Positions 7,534 to 14,879 of a stretch of DNA of 16,368 bases are shown piece by piece (position 1 is the first letter of the stretch; every line of letters begins with the position of its first letter). The stretch spans positions 1 to 16,368 of the forward strand of contig JAJDEK010000262.1 in the NCBI GenBank assembly GCA_029259875.1, written 5' to 3'. The notes under the pieces are model-generated. The model worked only from the letters and a program-made list of their open reading frames with translations, ran no database searches and was not told where the DNA came from. A program made the position numbers and the translations under genes. The stretch comes from Planctomycetaceae bacterium. GTDB taxonomy: Bacteria > Planctomycetota > Planctomycetia > Planctomycetales > Planctomycetaceae.

Positions 7534-8419
7534 TATATTGTCCGATCCACAACCTGCACCAAGGCAGCGACTACCGAAATGGCTGAAAAGACCTCTCCCG
7601 AAACCAGGTATGTCATTTACGAGTAATGTGATTGATGATTTAAATCTCGTTACCGTATGTGAAAGTGCGAAGTGTCCCAATCGAACCGAATGCTGGTCTC
7701 ACAAAACGGCAACACTGATGATTTTGGGGAATGTCTGTACGCGTCCTTGTGGATTCTGCTCTATCGCAAAGGGAAAGACAGAAACCGTTCAAATTGATGA
7801 ACCTGAACGCGTCGCCGAAGCAGCAGTACGGTTGGGACTCAAGCATGTTGTCATTACTTCTGTGACACGAGATGATCTACCCGACGGCGGAGCGGAACAT
7901 TTTTATAATTGTATCTTGGCGGTGCGCGAACGTACGGGAGCAGATATCGAAGTTTTGACTCCCGACTTCCGAGGCGATCGTAATGCCATTCAACGGGTAA
8001 TTGAAGCACACCCTGATGTATTCAATCATAATACGGAAACTGTACCCCGGCTTTATCATCGGGTCCGACGTAACGCTGTTTACCAAAGAACGCTGGACTT
8101 ATTGATTCAGGTCAAAGATACGGATCCTTCGATTATCACTAAAAGTGGCCTGATGCTGGGGCTGGGAGAAACCAGGGAAGAAGTTCTGGAAGTCTGTGCT
8201 GATCTGCGGGCAGCAGGCTGTGATATGATCACCATTGGACAATATCTGCAACCGACTCCCGAGAATTTGCCTGTCGAACGATTTCTCCCACCGGAAGAAT
8301 TTGATGAGGTAGGTGATCAAGTTCGAGCTATGGGCTTCAAGCTGGTTGCCAGTGGTCCCTTTGTTCGTTCCAGTTACAACGCAGGCGAAATGGCTGCCGT
8401 CCTGGAAACTGATTCCTGA
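7520..8419 (+). CDS. lipA: Lipoyl synthase (radical SAM)
   Basis: This 299-residue LipA inserts two sulphur atoms into protein-bound octanoyl groups, the last step of lipoyl cofactor synthesis. It has all family marks: the auxiliary iron-sulphur cluster cysteines C47, C52, C58 (CESAKCPNRTEC), the radical-SAM triad C73, C77, C80 (CTRPCGFC), and the C-terminal RSSY motif (283-286), whose serine ligates the auxiliary cluster in known LipA. Length is normal. The ATG at 7520 lies inside the lipB-like gene (14-base overlap) with only a weak AAAG upstream, so translation is probably coupled. The stop at 8417-8419 directly touches the next ATG. Because LipA looks fully functional, octanoylated substrate must come from somewhere, which sharpens the puzzle of the upstream LipB homologue. 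Confidence 0.97.
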   Translation: MSTLNILSDPQPAPRQRLPKWLKRPLPKPGMSFTSNVIDDLNLVTVCESAKCPNRTECWSHKTATLMILGNVCTRPCGFCSIAKGKTETVQIDEPERVAEAAVRLGLKHVVITSVTRDDLPDGGAEHFYNCILAVRERTGADIEVLTPDFRGDRNAIQRVIEAHPDVFNHNTETVPRLYHRVRRNAVYQRTLDLLIQVKDTDPSIITKSGLMLGLGETREEVLEVCADLRAAGCDMITIGQYLQPTPENLPVERFLPPEEFDEVGDQVRAMGFKLVASGPFVRSSYNAGEMAAVLETDS

Positions 8420-8686
8420 ATGGCAACACCTATTCTCGTTCCTCAACTGGGCTGTGCAGACCAAAATTTGAAAGTCAGTTTGTGGCTTAGTCGAGTGGGA
8501 GAACAGGTTGTCACAGGAGATCGTGTCGTCGAATTGTTGATCCCAGGTGTTACTATTGACGTCGAATCCCCCTGCTCTGGAACCATTGTTTCCTGTGAAT
8601 ATCAGTCCGGTGCAGAAGTTCGTGAAGGAAGTGTGTTAGGTTGGATCGAACAAATTGAATCTGATCAACCACATGCATTGGAATAG
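8420..8686 (+). CDS. Stand-alone lipoyl/biotinyl-domain protein without the modification lysine
   Basis: This 88-residue protein is essentially one lipoyl/biotinyl-type beta-barrel. Residues 33-54 line up without gaps with the lipoyl hairpin of 2-oxoacid dehydrogenase E2: GDxVxE (33-38), then the turn, then TIDVESPCSG (45-54) matching TVDVESPVSG. In the turn, where E2 has ETDKA and biotin carriers have MKM, it has LIPGV (40-44), so the lysine position is Gly43. The only lysine in the protein is K18, far from the turn. It therefore cannot be lipoylated or biotinylated at the usual site. Its ATG directly follows the lipA stop with no gap, which implies translational coupling. It may be a docking or scaffold domain for LipA or the LipB-like protein, or a fold re-used for something else. 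Fold assignment is firm; role is unknown. Confidence 0.85.
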   Translation: MATPILVPQLGCADQNLKVSLWLSRVGEQVVTGDRVVELLIPGVTIDVESPCSGTIVSCEYQSGAEVREGSVLGWIEQIESDQPHALE

Positions 8687-8725
8687 AAGAGACTATTCAG
8701 CGTTTGAAAAGAAATGAGATGACGA

Positions 8726-9781
8726 ATGATAGCCGATCAAATACGAGGCCATCAGCTAATTCTTGAAATGCTACATCGCGGCTTGTCACGAAGCCGCTTG
8801 CCTCACGCTTTGTTGTTTGTGGGAAATGCTGGTATTGGGAAAAAACGTGTGGCGCGACATCTCGCCCAATGTCTATTTTGCCAACAGACTCCCGCCGATC
8901 AATTAGTCTGTTGCAATGAGTGTAATTCATGTAAGCAAATGGCCGCTGGTACTCATCCAGACTTAATCAGTGTCGAGTGCCCTCCTGATAAAGCTATTCT
9001 CCCTTTAAGTCTGATTATCGGTAAGGACGAACAGCGCGGACGAAAAGGCGTTTGTTATGAAATGTCTCTGCGTCCTATGCTCGGAGATCGACGAATCGCG
9101 ATCATTGATGATGCGGACAAGATGAATGCCGAGAGTGCCAACGCCTTACTCAAGACGCTCGAAGAACCCGCCGCTAACTATTTAATGATTCTGATCGCCA
9201 GCGAACTAGATGCCATATTGCCTACCATTCGTTCTCGCTGTCAATCAATTCGGTTCGGACGTTTATCAGACGAAGATGTCGCAGCATTATTAGTCCAACA
9301 GCAGTTAGCCGAATCCGAAGAACAGGCAATTCAAGTGGCACGGTTAGCTGAAGGATCATTGAGCACAGCGAGCCAATTACTGGATGAGAGCTTAGAGGAA
9401 CTACGTGTGAACATCACACGACAACTGAGCAAAAAGCCTTTTCAGCCACAAGTGTTTGCTCAATCCATTATGCAAGCCATTGATGACATCGGAGGTGAAA
9501 CGGCAACCCAACGGAAAACGGCAAACTGGATTATCAAATTTTGTGTTGATTTTTATCATCAGGCAATACAACATGCAGCCAATTACGGCTCAGGTTCTCA
9601 CTCGAAGCAAATCGAACAATTTGTCGCTGGTTTTTCAGATGAAACGGCAGATCGAATCGAGAAACTAGGGAATCTGCTCGATCGTCTCATTCTGACAGAA
9701 GAACAAATCAACCAAAATGCGACAATTGCCTTGTGCATCGAGAGTTTGAGTGAAGACCTTAGAAGTATTCAGATGAAGTAA
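8726..9781 (+). CDS. holB: DNA polymerase III delta-prime subunit
   Basis: This 351-residue AAA+ protein of the clamp-loader delta' family helps load the sliding clamp during replication. Seen: a P-loop-like GNAGIGKKR (33-41) in which the usual Ser/Thr after Lys is Lys, as expected for a subunit that need not hydrolyse ATP; zinc-binding cysteines C52, C63, C66 and C69 (CNECNSC); a Walker-B-like IIDDADKMNAESANALLKTLEEP stretch from about 126; and the IRSRC sensor motif (168-172). The C-terminal half is helical. It starts 39 bases after the lipoyl-like gene and is probably in the same transcript. The ribosome binding site is weak. DnaX (tau/gamma) shares the AAA+ core, but no long C-terminal extension is present and the downstream ricT supports HolB. 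Confidence 0.88.
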   Translation: MIADQIRGHQLILEMLHRGLSRSRLPHALLFVGNAGIGKKRVARHLAQCLFCQQTPADQLVCCNECNSCKQMAAGTHPDLISVECPPDKAILPLSLIIGKDEQRGRKGVCYEMSLRPMLGDRRIAIIDDADKMNAESANALLKTLEEPAANYLMILIASELDAILPTIRSRCQSIRFGRLSDEDVAALLVQQQLAESEEQAIQVARLAEGSLSTASQLLDESLEELRVNITRQLSKKPFQPQVFAQSIMQAIDDIGGETATQRKTANWIIKFCVDFYHQAIQHAANYGSGSHSKQIEQFVAGFSDETADRIEKLGNLLDRLILTEEQINQNATIALCIESLSEDLRSIQMK

Positions 9782-9876
9782 GACGATTTCACCCAAGATC
9801 TTGTGTGACCTCGTTGGCTTTTCAAAAAAATGTCATTTTCTCTTAAACAAGTGGGTATTGATTGGTACAGATTAGC

Positions 9877-9882
9877 TATAAT
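9877..9882 (+). promoter_or_regulatory. Possible -10 box upstream of ricT
   Basis: A perfect TATAAT lies 94 bases before the ricT start, in the 195-base gap after holB. No good -35 hexamer is found 16-18 bases upstream, so this is only a weak hint that ricT has its own promoter in addition to any read-through from holB. Confidence 0.25.
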
Positions 9883-9976
9883 AAAAATCTTGCTGGTGGT
9901 CGTCATTTTTTATAATGATCATTTCTGTAGTGCGATGGCTACCTCACTCAATCTCATTTCAATGAAATTGTAATAT

Positions 9977-10828
9977 ATGAATAACGAAGTTACAGGCTAT
10001 ATCGTTCGATACGGAGTCACCCGTTTGATTGGAGAATTCACCTGTAAGGGAATTTCAGAATTAAATCGGAACACGGCTGTCGTCATTAAAAGCGAGCGCG
10101 GACAAGAATGGGGAGAAGTACTCTCTCCTGCAACTGAGCGTGTCCGTTCTTTTATGAAACAGGCCGCGCCAGCAGGACGAATTATCCGGCAGGTGACAGA
10201 CGACGATTATCGGCAACGCGATAAGACTCGCCATGAAGAACGCGCAGAGTTTCTAGGATGCCAGGAACTGGTGAATGAGCACAAACTGCAAATGCAACTA
10301 GTCGACGTCGAGCATCTTTTTGGTGGTGAACGAGTTATCTTTTATTATCTTGCTGAGAAACGAGTCGACTTTCGCGAACTAGTGAAATCGTTGGCTCGAA
10401 AGTATCGGTCGAGAATTGAAATGCGCCAAATCGGGGTTCGTGATGAAGCAAAGCTCCTGGCAGATTATGGTGATTGCGGCAAACCTGTTTGTTGTGGAAC
10501 TCACCTGACAGAAATGCCACCTGTTTCCATGAAAATGGCTAAGTTGCAAAAAACATCTCTCGATCCCAATAAACTTTCGGGGCGATGTGGGCGACTGAAA
10601 TGTTGTTTGCGATATGAATACGATACCTACAAGAACTATAAAAAGGATCTCCCTCCGATTGGCTCAACAATTATTACCAAAGAGGGAGAGGCAAAAGTGA
10701 CAAACCAGGAAATCCTTTCAGAGTGTGTGCAAGTTATCTATGCGGATTCCAAAAAAACAATTGTTCATAGAAAAGACATTTTGGAAGTCATCAGGAAGAA
10801 AAAAAGTGAAACTCCTCCGAGTGAATGA
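9977..10828 (+). CDS. ricT: PSP1-domain protein of the RicT/YaaT family
   Basis: This 283-residue protein has the PSP1 domain of the RicT (YaaT) family. In Bacillus subtilis, RicT with RicA and RicF forms an iron-sulphur-containing complex that promotes RNase Y-dependent mRNA processing and affects sporulation and competence. The PSP1 core is at about 95-225. The conserved cysteine clusters GDCGKPVCCGT (C167, C172, C173) and GRCGRLKCC (C204, C209, C210) are intact. Residues 226-283 form a basic tail ending in KKKSETPPSE. The ATG start gives the expected family N-terminus (VTGYIVRYGV), although no strong ribosome binding site is seen. It follows holB, the same neighbour as in Bacillus. No ricA or ricF homologue is in the window, so the Bacillus complex should not be assumed. 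Confidence 0.9.
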   Translation: MNNEVTGYIVRYGVTRLIGEFTCKGISELNRNTAVVIKSERGQEWGEVLSPATERVRSFMKQAAPAGRIIRQVTDDDYRQRDKTRHEERAEFLGCQELVNEHKLQMQLVDVEHLFGGERVIFYYLAEKRVDFRELVKSLARKYRSRIEMRQIGVRDEAKLLADYGDCGKPVCCGTHLTEMPPVSMKMAKLQKTSLDPNKLSGRCGRLKCCLRYEYDTYKNYKKDLPPIGSTIITKEGEAKVTNQEILSECVQVIYADSKKTIVHRKDILEVIRKKKSETPPSE

Positions 10829-11025
10829 ATAGAAATGGAGCAGGCTCGGATTCGTTAACTCAAGCTCTTCACGGAAAACGAGGCGAAACAGGTTGATTTT
10901 CAAATTATTCAACTGATATTTTTAATATCTGAAGTGATATCCGAAAAGAAAGACTTGACCAAAGTCTCCCAGATCGAAACACTAGAATATACAAAAGATA
11001 TTTATTATTAAGAATCTAATAGGGT

Positions 11026-11454
11026 ATGGGTGAAAATATGACATCGACTACAAATCTTTCCCAACCAAAATTGCAATATCACCCCAATGCATATGACTTT
11101 GTTTTTGAAGCATTACAACAAGCGCAAGAACTCTATGCGCAGACTGTCACTAACGAGAAAGAGCAAGAAGAAGCACATGTTTCAGGACAGGAACTTCTGG
11201 AAGGTGTTAAAATCCTTGCAACAAAACAACTAGGATTAATGACCACAACTGTGTTTAAGCAGTGGGGAATCAAATCAACCAAAGACTTTGGAAAAATCGT
11301 CTTTGAAATGATCGAACACGGCAGAATGCGAAAAACAGATAATGACCGCTTGGAAGACTTTGTCGATCTCTACGATTTTGAACAAGTCTTTGATCTGGAT
11401 TATGCCATCGATACAAGTGAGGTCTTCAATCGCAGTACAGCAGAGCAATCCTGA
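11026..11454 (+). CDS. Minf_1886-family conserved protein (Planctomycetes/Verrucomicrobia)
   Basis: This 142-residue soluble, acidic protein has no signal peptide or membrane segment. It fits the Minf_1886 family (TIGR04138 type): YHPNAYDFVFEAL near the start, HVSGQELLEGVKILATKQLG (51-70), WGIKSTKDFGKIVFEMIEHGRMRKT (80-104) and DFVDLYDFEQVFD (111-123). The function is unknown; the family is typical of Planctomycetes and Verrucomicrobia and is a good taxonomic marker. Two starts are possible: ATG 11026 and ATG 11038 (codon 5). The first has AGGG only one base away. The second has GGTG about five bases upstream, so the shorter form (138 residues) may be the real one. It is separated by about 200 bases from ricT, so it probably has its own promoter. 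A hairpin overlaps the stop codon. Confidence 0.88.
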   Translation: MGENMTSTTNLSQPKLQYHPNAYDFVFEALQQAQELYAQTVTNEKEQEEAHVSGQELLEGVKILATKQLGLMTTTVFKQWGIKSTKDFGKIVFEMIEHGRMRKTDNDRLEDFVDLYDFEQVFDLDYAIDTSEVFNRSTAEQS

Positions 11455-11478
11455 TTCTGCTGACTAGTTTTCCTCTTT
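11434..11478 (+). terminator. Possible intrinsic terminator of the Minf_1886 gene
   Basis: CAGCAGA (11438-11444) pairs with TCTGCTG (11456-11462). With one bulged A, AGT (11434-11436) also pairs with ACT (11463-11465). A T-rich stretch (AGTTTTCCTCTTT) follows. The stop codon sits in the 11-base loop, which is unusual but possible. The T-tract is interrupted, hence the modest confidence. Confidence 0.35.
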
Positions 11479-11710
11479 GATTAGGGCTCATTTCCCTGGC
11501 TCTCTCTCCCCTTCTAAGTTTTGCATTTAGCTAACTTTGTTAAGTTGCTGTTATTGCAAAATTAATTGCACGTGCTAAACTCCTCCGAATAGAGACTTTT
11601 GATTGAATTCCAACTGTATTTTTTGATTATTCAAAATTTTTTGATAACTGTTGCCCAAAATCGACTGAGGTTTTGCGGTTTTACAACAAGATTTACAACG
11701 GCTTATTTAA

Positions 11711-14341
11711 ATGGGGTTAACTCTAAGGATGAGATTTCATTGTCGCGCTCGCTTCTCTCCGGTTCGTCTTCTAACTGCCCTCCTCACTTCAACTACCATC
11801 GCTTTGTTCTGCTCAGCACCTCTGCTTGCTGCAGAAACTTCGACTAGTGCACCACCAGATGCCGAACAATCAACGGTCATCATCAGTTGGCTTATTGCCA
11901 TTGGGGCCGCTATCTTCGCATTATTTACCGCCTACCGTTTTTTCGGTTGGATGGTCAATCAAAGTGAAGGCGATGCAAAGATGAAAAAAATTGCCGAACA
12001 TGTGCGAGAAGGTGCTCGCGCTTATCTGGATCGACAATTCAAAGTAGTCACAATATTTTTTGCAGTTGTGTGTGCACTGTTGGCATACATGGCGTTCGGT
12101 TTGAAGACCCAGTCTGAATGGGTTCCCTTTGCATTTTTAACGGGAGGCTTCTTTTCTGCTCTGGCTGGGTGGTTTGGGATGCGAACCGCCACACTCGCCA
12201 GTGCACGCACAGCACACGCTGCGAAAGATTCATTAAATAGTGGTTTACAGGTCGCCTTTCGAAGTGGCGCCGTGATGGGACTCGTTGTCGTCGGCCTAGG
12301 TTTACTCGATATTTGTCTCTGGTTTGGTGTATTACACTGGGTAGTCGAAATGAGCCTGTCTGATATTACCGTAACCATGCTCTGCTTTGGAATGGGTGCA
12401 AGTAGCCAGGCTTTGTTTGCGCGTGTTGGTGGGGGGATCTTTACAAAAGCTGCTGATGTCGGTGCCGACCTGGTTGGTAAGGTAGAAGCTGGCATCCCCG
12501 AAGATGACCCACGTAATCCAGCTACGATTGCAGACAACGTCGGCGATAATGTAGGTGATGTCGCAGGGATGGGAGCAGACCTGTATGAGTCGTACTGTGG
12601 TTCCATTCTCGCCAGTGGTGCACTCGGAGTTGCCGCCTATCATGGCTACCCCAAGATGCAAATGATGTGCTTGTTGCTTCCGATGTGTCTGGCGGCTGTG
12701 GGAATCTTTCTTTCCGTCACCGGAATCTTCATGGTTAAGACCAAAGATGGCGCTACACAAAAGAACTTATTGAAGGCATTAGCAAGGGGAATTGACAGCA
12801 GTGCGATTGGAGTTTCTATTGCAGCATTTGTACTCGTCTGGCTTATGCTGGTGATTCCCTCGCAGTCATCTGGGATTCCCGCTGATTCTCCTCTAGTTGT
12901 TGGTAATTCCTTATTTGGTGTATTTGGTTCAATTGTCTGTGGTCTTGTCTCAGGATGGCTAATCGGAAAATGGACCGAGTATTCCACGAGTGACGAATTC
13001 AGACCAACGCGTTTTATTGCAGATCAATCTTCAACGGGTCCTGCGACAGTGATTATCGCTGGAATTGCCGAAGGCTTTTACAGTGTCTGGGTTCCGATTG
13101 TTGTGATCGGGGTCGCCATTCTTATGTCATTTGGATTATGTACCGGGTTCGATTTTGCGAACGCTCAAATCTTCGCTATGGGCTTGTATGGCGTGGCGAT
13201 TGCCGCAGTGGGAATGTTAAGTACATTGGGAGTGACTCTGGCAACAGACGCTTATGGTCCTATCGCCGATAACGCTGGTGGAAACGCTGAAATGAGCGGC
13301 CAAGAACCATTTGTACGACAGAGAACCGATGCACTAGATAGTCTTGGAAATACAACCGCTGCTACCGGTAAAGGATTTGCCATTGGCTCCGCTGCATTGA
13401 CTGCGTTGGCCTTACTGGCTGCTTATGTCGAAGAAGTTCGCGTCGGATACGAACGCTGGATAGAACATTCTGCCATTGTCGAGACAATCTCTGACGACAT
13501 GACAAATACATCAGCTCTCAAATTAAGTAGTAACTGCGTTGCGTTGCGAACAGCAAACAAAGAGGGACAAGACTCTGAACATAATAACCAGGGATTTTTA
13601 TTGTTCCCGGCGCTAAATCTTACTCAGATCACTCCAGGTCGCGAAAAAATTGTAGAAGCGGAAGTTGGCTCAATCATTTCTGGGCTTAACATTTCCGAAT
13701 TATTAGAAAGGGGAGAAATTGTAGACGTCAAAAAAGCAACCGTCCCTGATTTTTCGCGTTTTTATAATTTCTCACTGCTGAACCCCAAAGTACTCGTAGG
13801 AGTTTTCTTTGGCGTGATGGTTGCCTTTGTCTTTTGTGCGATGACCATGAAAGCGGTCGGCCGCGCCGCAGGTGCGATGGTAGATGAAGTGCGCCGTCAG
13901 TTTCGTGAAATAGCAGGCATTATGGAAAATGAAGCCGAACCTGATTATGCCGCCTGTGTCGAAATCAGTACCGCAGCAGCTCAGCGAGAGATGATACTGC
14001 CTGCAATGCTCGGATTACTTTCACCGATCGTTGTGGGCCTTCTTTTAGGGGTTCCTGGTGTTGTAGGTCTTCTGGTCGGTGCCTTGACGAGTGGGTTTGC
14101 AGTTGCCATTATGATGGCTAATGCCGGTGGTGCCTGGGACAATGCGAAAAAGTATATTGAAGCTGGTGCGCATGGCGGTAAAGGAACTGATGCGCACAAA
14201 GCCACAGTAGTAGGCGATACCGTTGGTGATCCTTTTAAAGATACCAGTGGCCCCAGCCTGAACATTCTGATTAAATTGATGAGTATGGTTTCTGTTGTCA
14301 TGGCCGGGTTTATTATTCAATACGCATTAGAGTTATTTTAA
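11711..14341 (+). CDS. hppA: Membrane-bound ion-translocating pyrophosphatase, K+-dependent, probably Na+-type
   Basis: This 876-residue integral membrane pyrophosphatase uses PPi hydrolysis to pump Na+ or H+ out of the cytoplasm. Catalytic motifs are intact: [11 protein letters not shown] (249-259), DNVGDNVGD (275-283), DNAGGNAEM (520-528) and [14 protein letters not shown] (836-849). GNTTAATGK (546-554), with Ala550 and Gly553, is the potassium-dependent form; independent enzymes have Lys and Thr there. Glu293 in GADLYESY sits at the position typical of sodium-pumping enzymes, whereas plant proton pumps have Gly there and the Glu four residues later. Two additions make it longer than usual: an N-terminal signal peptide (about 7-41, SAPLLAAE), fitting the N-out topology, and about 90 extra residues (within 575-688) after TM12, predicted periplasmic. 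Codon 7 (ATG 11729) is an equally plausible start. Ion choice is inference from family rules. Confidence 0.95.
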   Translation: MGLTLRMRFHCRARFSPVRLLTALLTSTTIALFCSAPLLAAETSTSAPPDAEQSTVIISWLIAIGAAIFALFTAYRFFGWMVNQSEGDAKMKKIAEHVREGARAYLDRQFKVVTIFFAVVCALLAYMAFGLKTQSEWVPFAFLTGGFFSALAGWFGMRTATLASARTAHAAKDSLNSGLQVAFRSGAVMGLVVVGLGLLDICLWFGVLHWVVEMSLSDITVTMLCFGMGASSQALFARVGGGIFTKAADVGADLVGKVEAGIPEDDPRNPATIADNVGDNVGDVAGMGADLYESYCGSILASGALGVAAYHGYPKMQMMCLLLPMCLAAVGIFLSVTGIFMVKTKDGATQKNLLKALARGIDSSAIGVSIAAFVLVWLMLVIPSQSSGIPADSPLVVGNSLFGVFGSIVCGLVSGWLIGKWTEYSTSDEFRPTRFIADQSSTGPATVIIAGIAEGFYSVWVPIVVIGVAILMSFGLCTGFDFANAQIFAMGLYGVAIAAVGMLSTLGVTLATDAYGPIADNAGGNAEMSGQEPFVRQRTDALDSLGNTTAATGKGFAIGSAALTALALLAAYVEEVRVGYERWIEHSAIVETISDDMTNTSALKLSSNCVALRTANKEGQDSEHNNQGFLLFPALNLTQITPGREKIVEAEVGSIISGLNISELLERGEIVDVKKATVPDFSRFYNFSLLNPKVLVGVFFGVMVAFVFCAMTMKAVGRAAGAMVDEVRRQFREIAGIMENEAEPDYAACVEISTAAAQREMILPAMLGLLSPIVVGLLLGVPGVVGLLVGALTSGFAVAIMMANAGGAWDNAKKYIEAGAHGGKGTDAHKATVVGDTVGDPFKDTSGPSLNILIKLMSMVSVVMAGFIIQYALELF

Positions 14342-14370
14342 GTGATTGAAACAGGCTAAAGGTTACGAAA

Positions 14371-14763
14371 ATCAATACTGAACAATCTAATTCAATTGAA
14401 GGTGCATCCAGCTTAGAACGCGCCTGTATCTGTGCTAAAACCTGTGATGGTCTCAAAGGAAAAGATATCATTGTACTTGATGTCTATAAAATTACGCCTT
14501 TGTTTGACTATTTCATTCTCACGACGGCTGCCAACCAAAGACAAAGCCACGCCATTGCAGAAGAGGTTCGTGTTTTGATGAAACGCAATAGCTCACATCG
14601 TCGCAATATCGAAGGCAAAGACAGTGAGTGGATTCTGGGCGATTATGGAGACATTGTTCTACATATTTTCACTGAAGAAGCCCGCGAGACTTACGACTTG
14701 GAACGTCTCTGGGCAGATGCCAAAAAAGTGGACTGGCAGTCCTTCAAAGCTGATTCTGCTTAA
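14371..14763 (+). CDS. rsfS: Ribosome silencing factor RsfS, probably with a rare start codon
   Basis: RsfS (RsfA, Iojap family) binds ribosomal protein L14 and blocks joining of the subunits when nutrients are short. The conserved domain is complete: KGKDIIVLDV, FDYFILTTAANQRQSHAIAEEV, EWILGDYGDIVLHIF and YDLERLWADA. The frame is open from 14350 (after TGA 14347-14349) to TAA 14761-14763, yet its first ATG, GTG or TTG is TTG 14500, inside the domain, and starting there would remove about a third of it. The best candidate is ATC at 14371, eight bases after AAAGG (14358-14362), giving 130 residues. ATT at 14395 would give 122. A sequencing error or lost base is the alternative. It lies 30 bases after hppA and is probably co-transcribed with it and with argS. 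Family is certain; start is not. Confidence 0.85.
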   Translation: MNTEQSNSIEGASSLERACICAKTCDGLKGKDIIVLDVYKITPLFDYFILTTAANQRQSHAIAEEVRVLMKRNSSHRRNIEGKDSEWILGDYGDIVLHIFTEEARETYDLERLWADAKKVDWQSFKADSA

Positions 14764-14830
14764 CGGAACCGTGTTTTCTAGCATTCTCACGTATCAGCGT
14801 GTATTCTGGGCATCAATACTCTCGCCATAG

Positions 14831-14870
14831 TATCTTCCAATGAAGATAGAGATTAGCGTCCCGCTATTGG
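14831..14870 (+). other. Leader hairpins upstream of argS
   Basis: TATCTTC (14831-14837) pairs perfectly with GAAGATA (14842-14848) around a CAAT loop, and TAGCG (14854-14858) pairs with CGCTA (14862-14866). A competing pairing of CCAAT (14837-14841) with ATTGG (14866-14870) would cover the GG of the presumed ribosome binding site GGAA (14869-14872). No T-run and no T-box sequence is present. Regulation is speculative. Confidence 0.25.
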
Positions 14871-14879
14871 AAATGTGAC

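Noticed and set aside
9806..9815. CAAGATCTTG palindrome after holB as a terminator
   Set aside because: The ten-base palindrome has no loop and is not followed by a T-tract.
12022..12606. 194-codon open frame antisense to hppA
   Set aside because: It lies fully inside the highly conserved catalytic part of hppA. Its Pro/Ser/Thr-rich composition is what the reverse strand of such a gene gives.
14339..14373. Programmed frameshift joining hppA to rsfS as a way to translate rsfS
   Set aside because: The rsfS frame has a TGA at 14347-14349, after the hppA stop, so a shifted ribosome would terminate there.
14764..14879. T-box leader upstream of argS
   Set aside because: No T-box consensus, specifier-loop layout or terminator/antiterminator pair is present, and the host does not look like a Firmicute.
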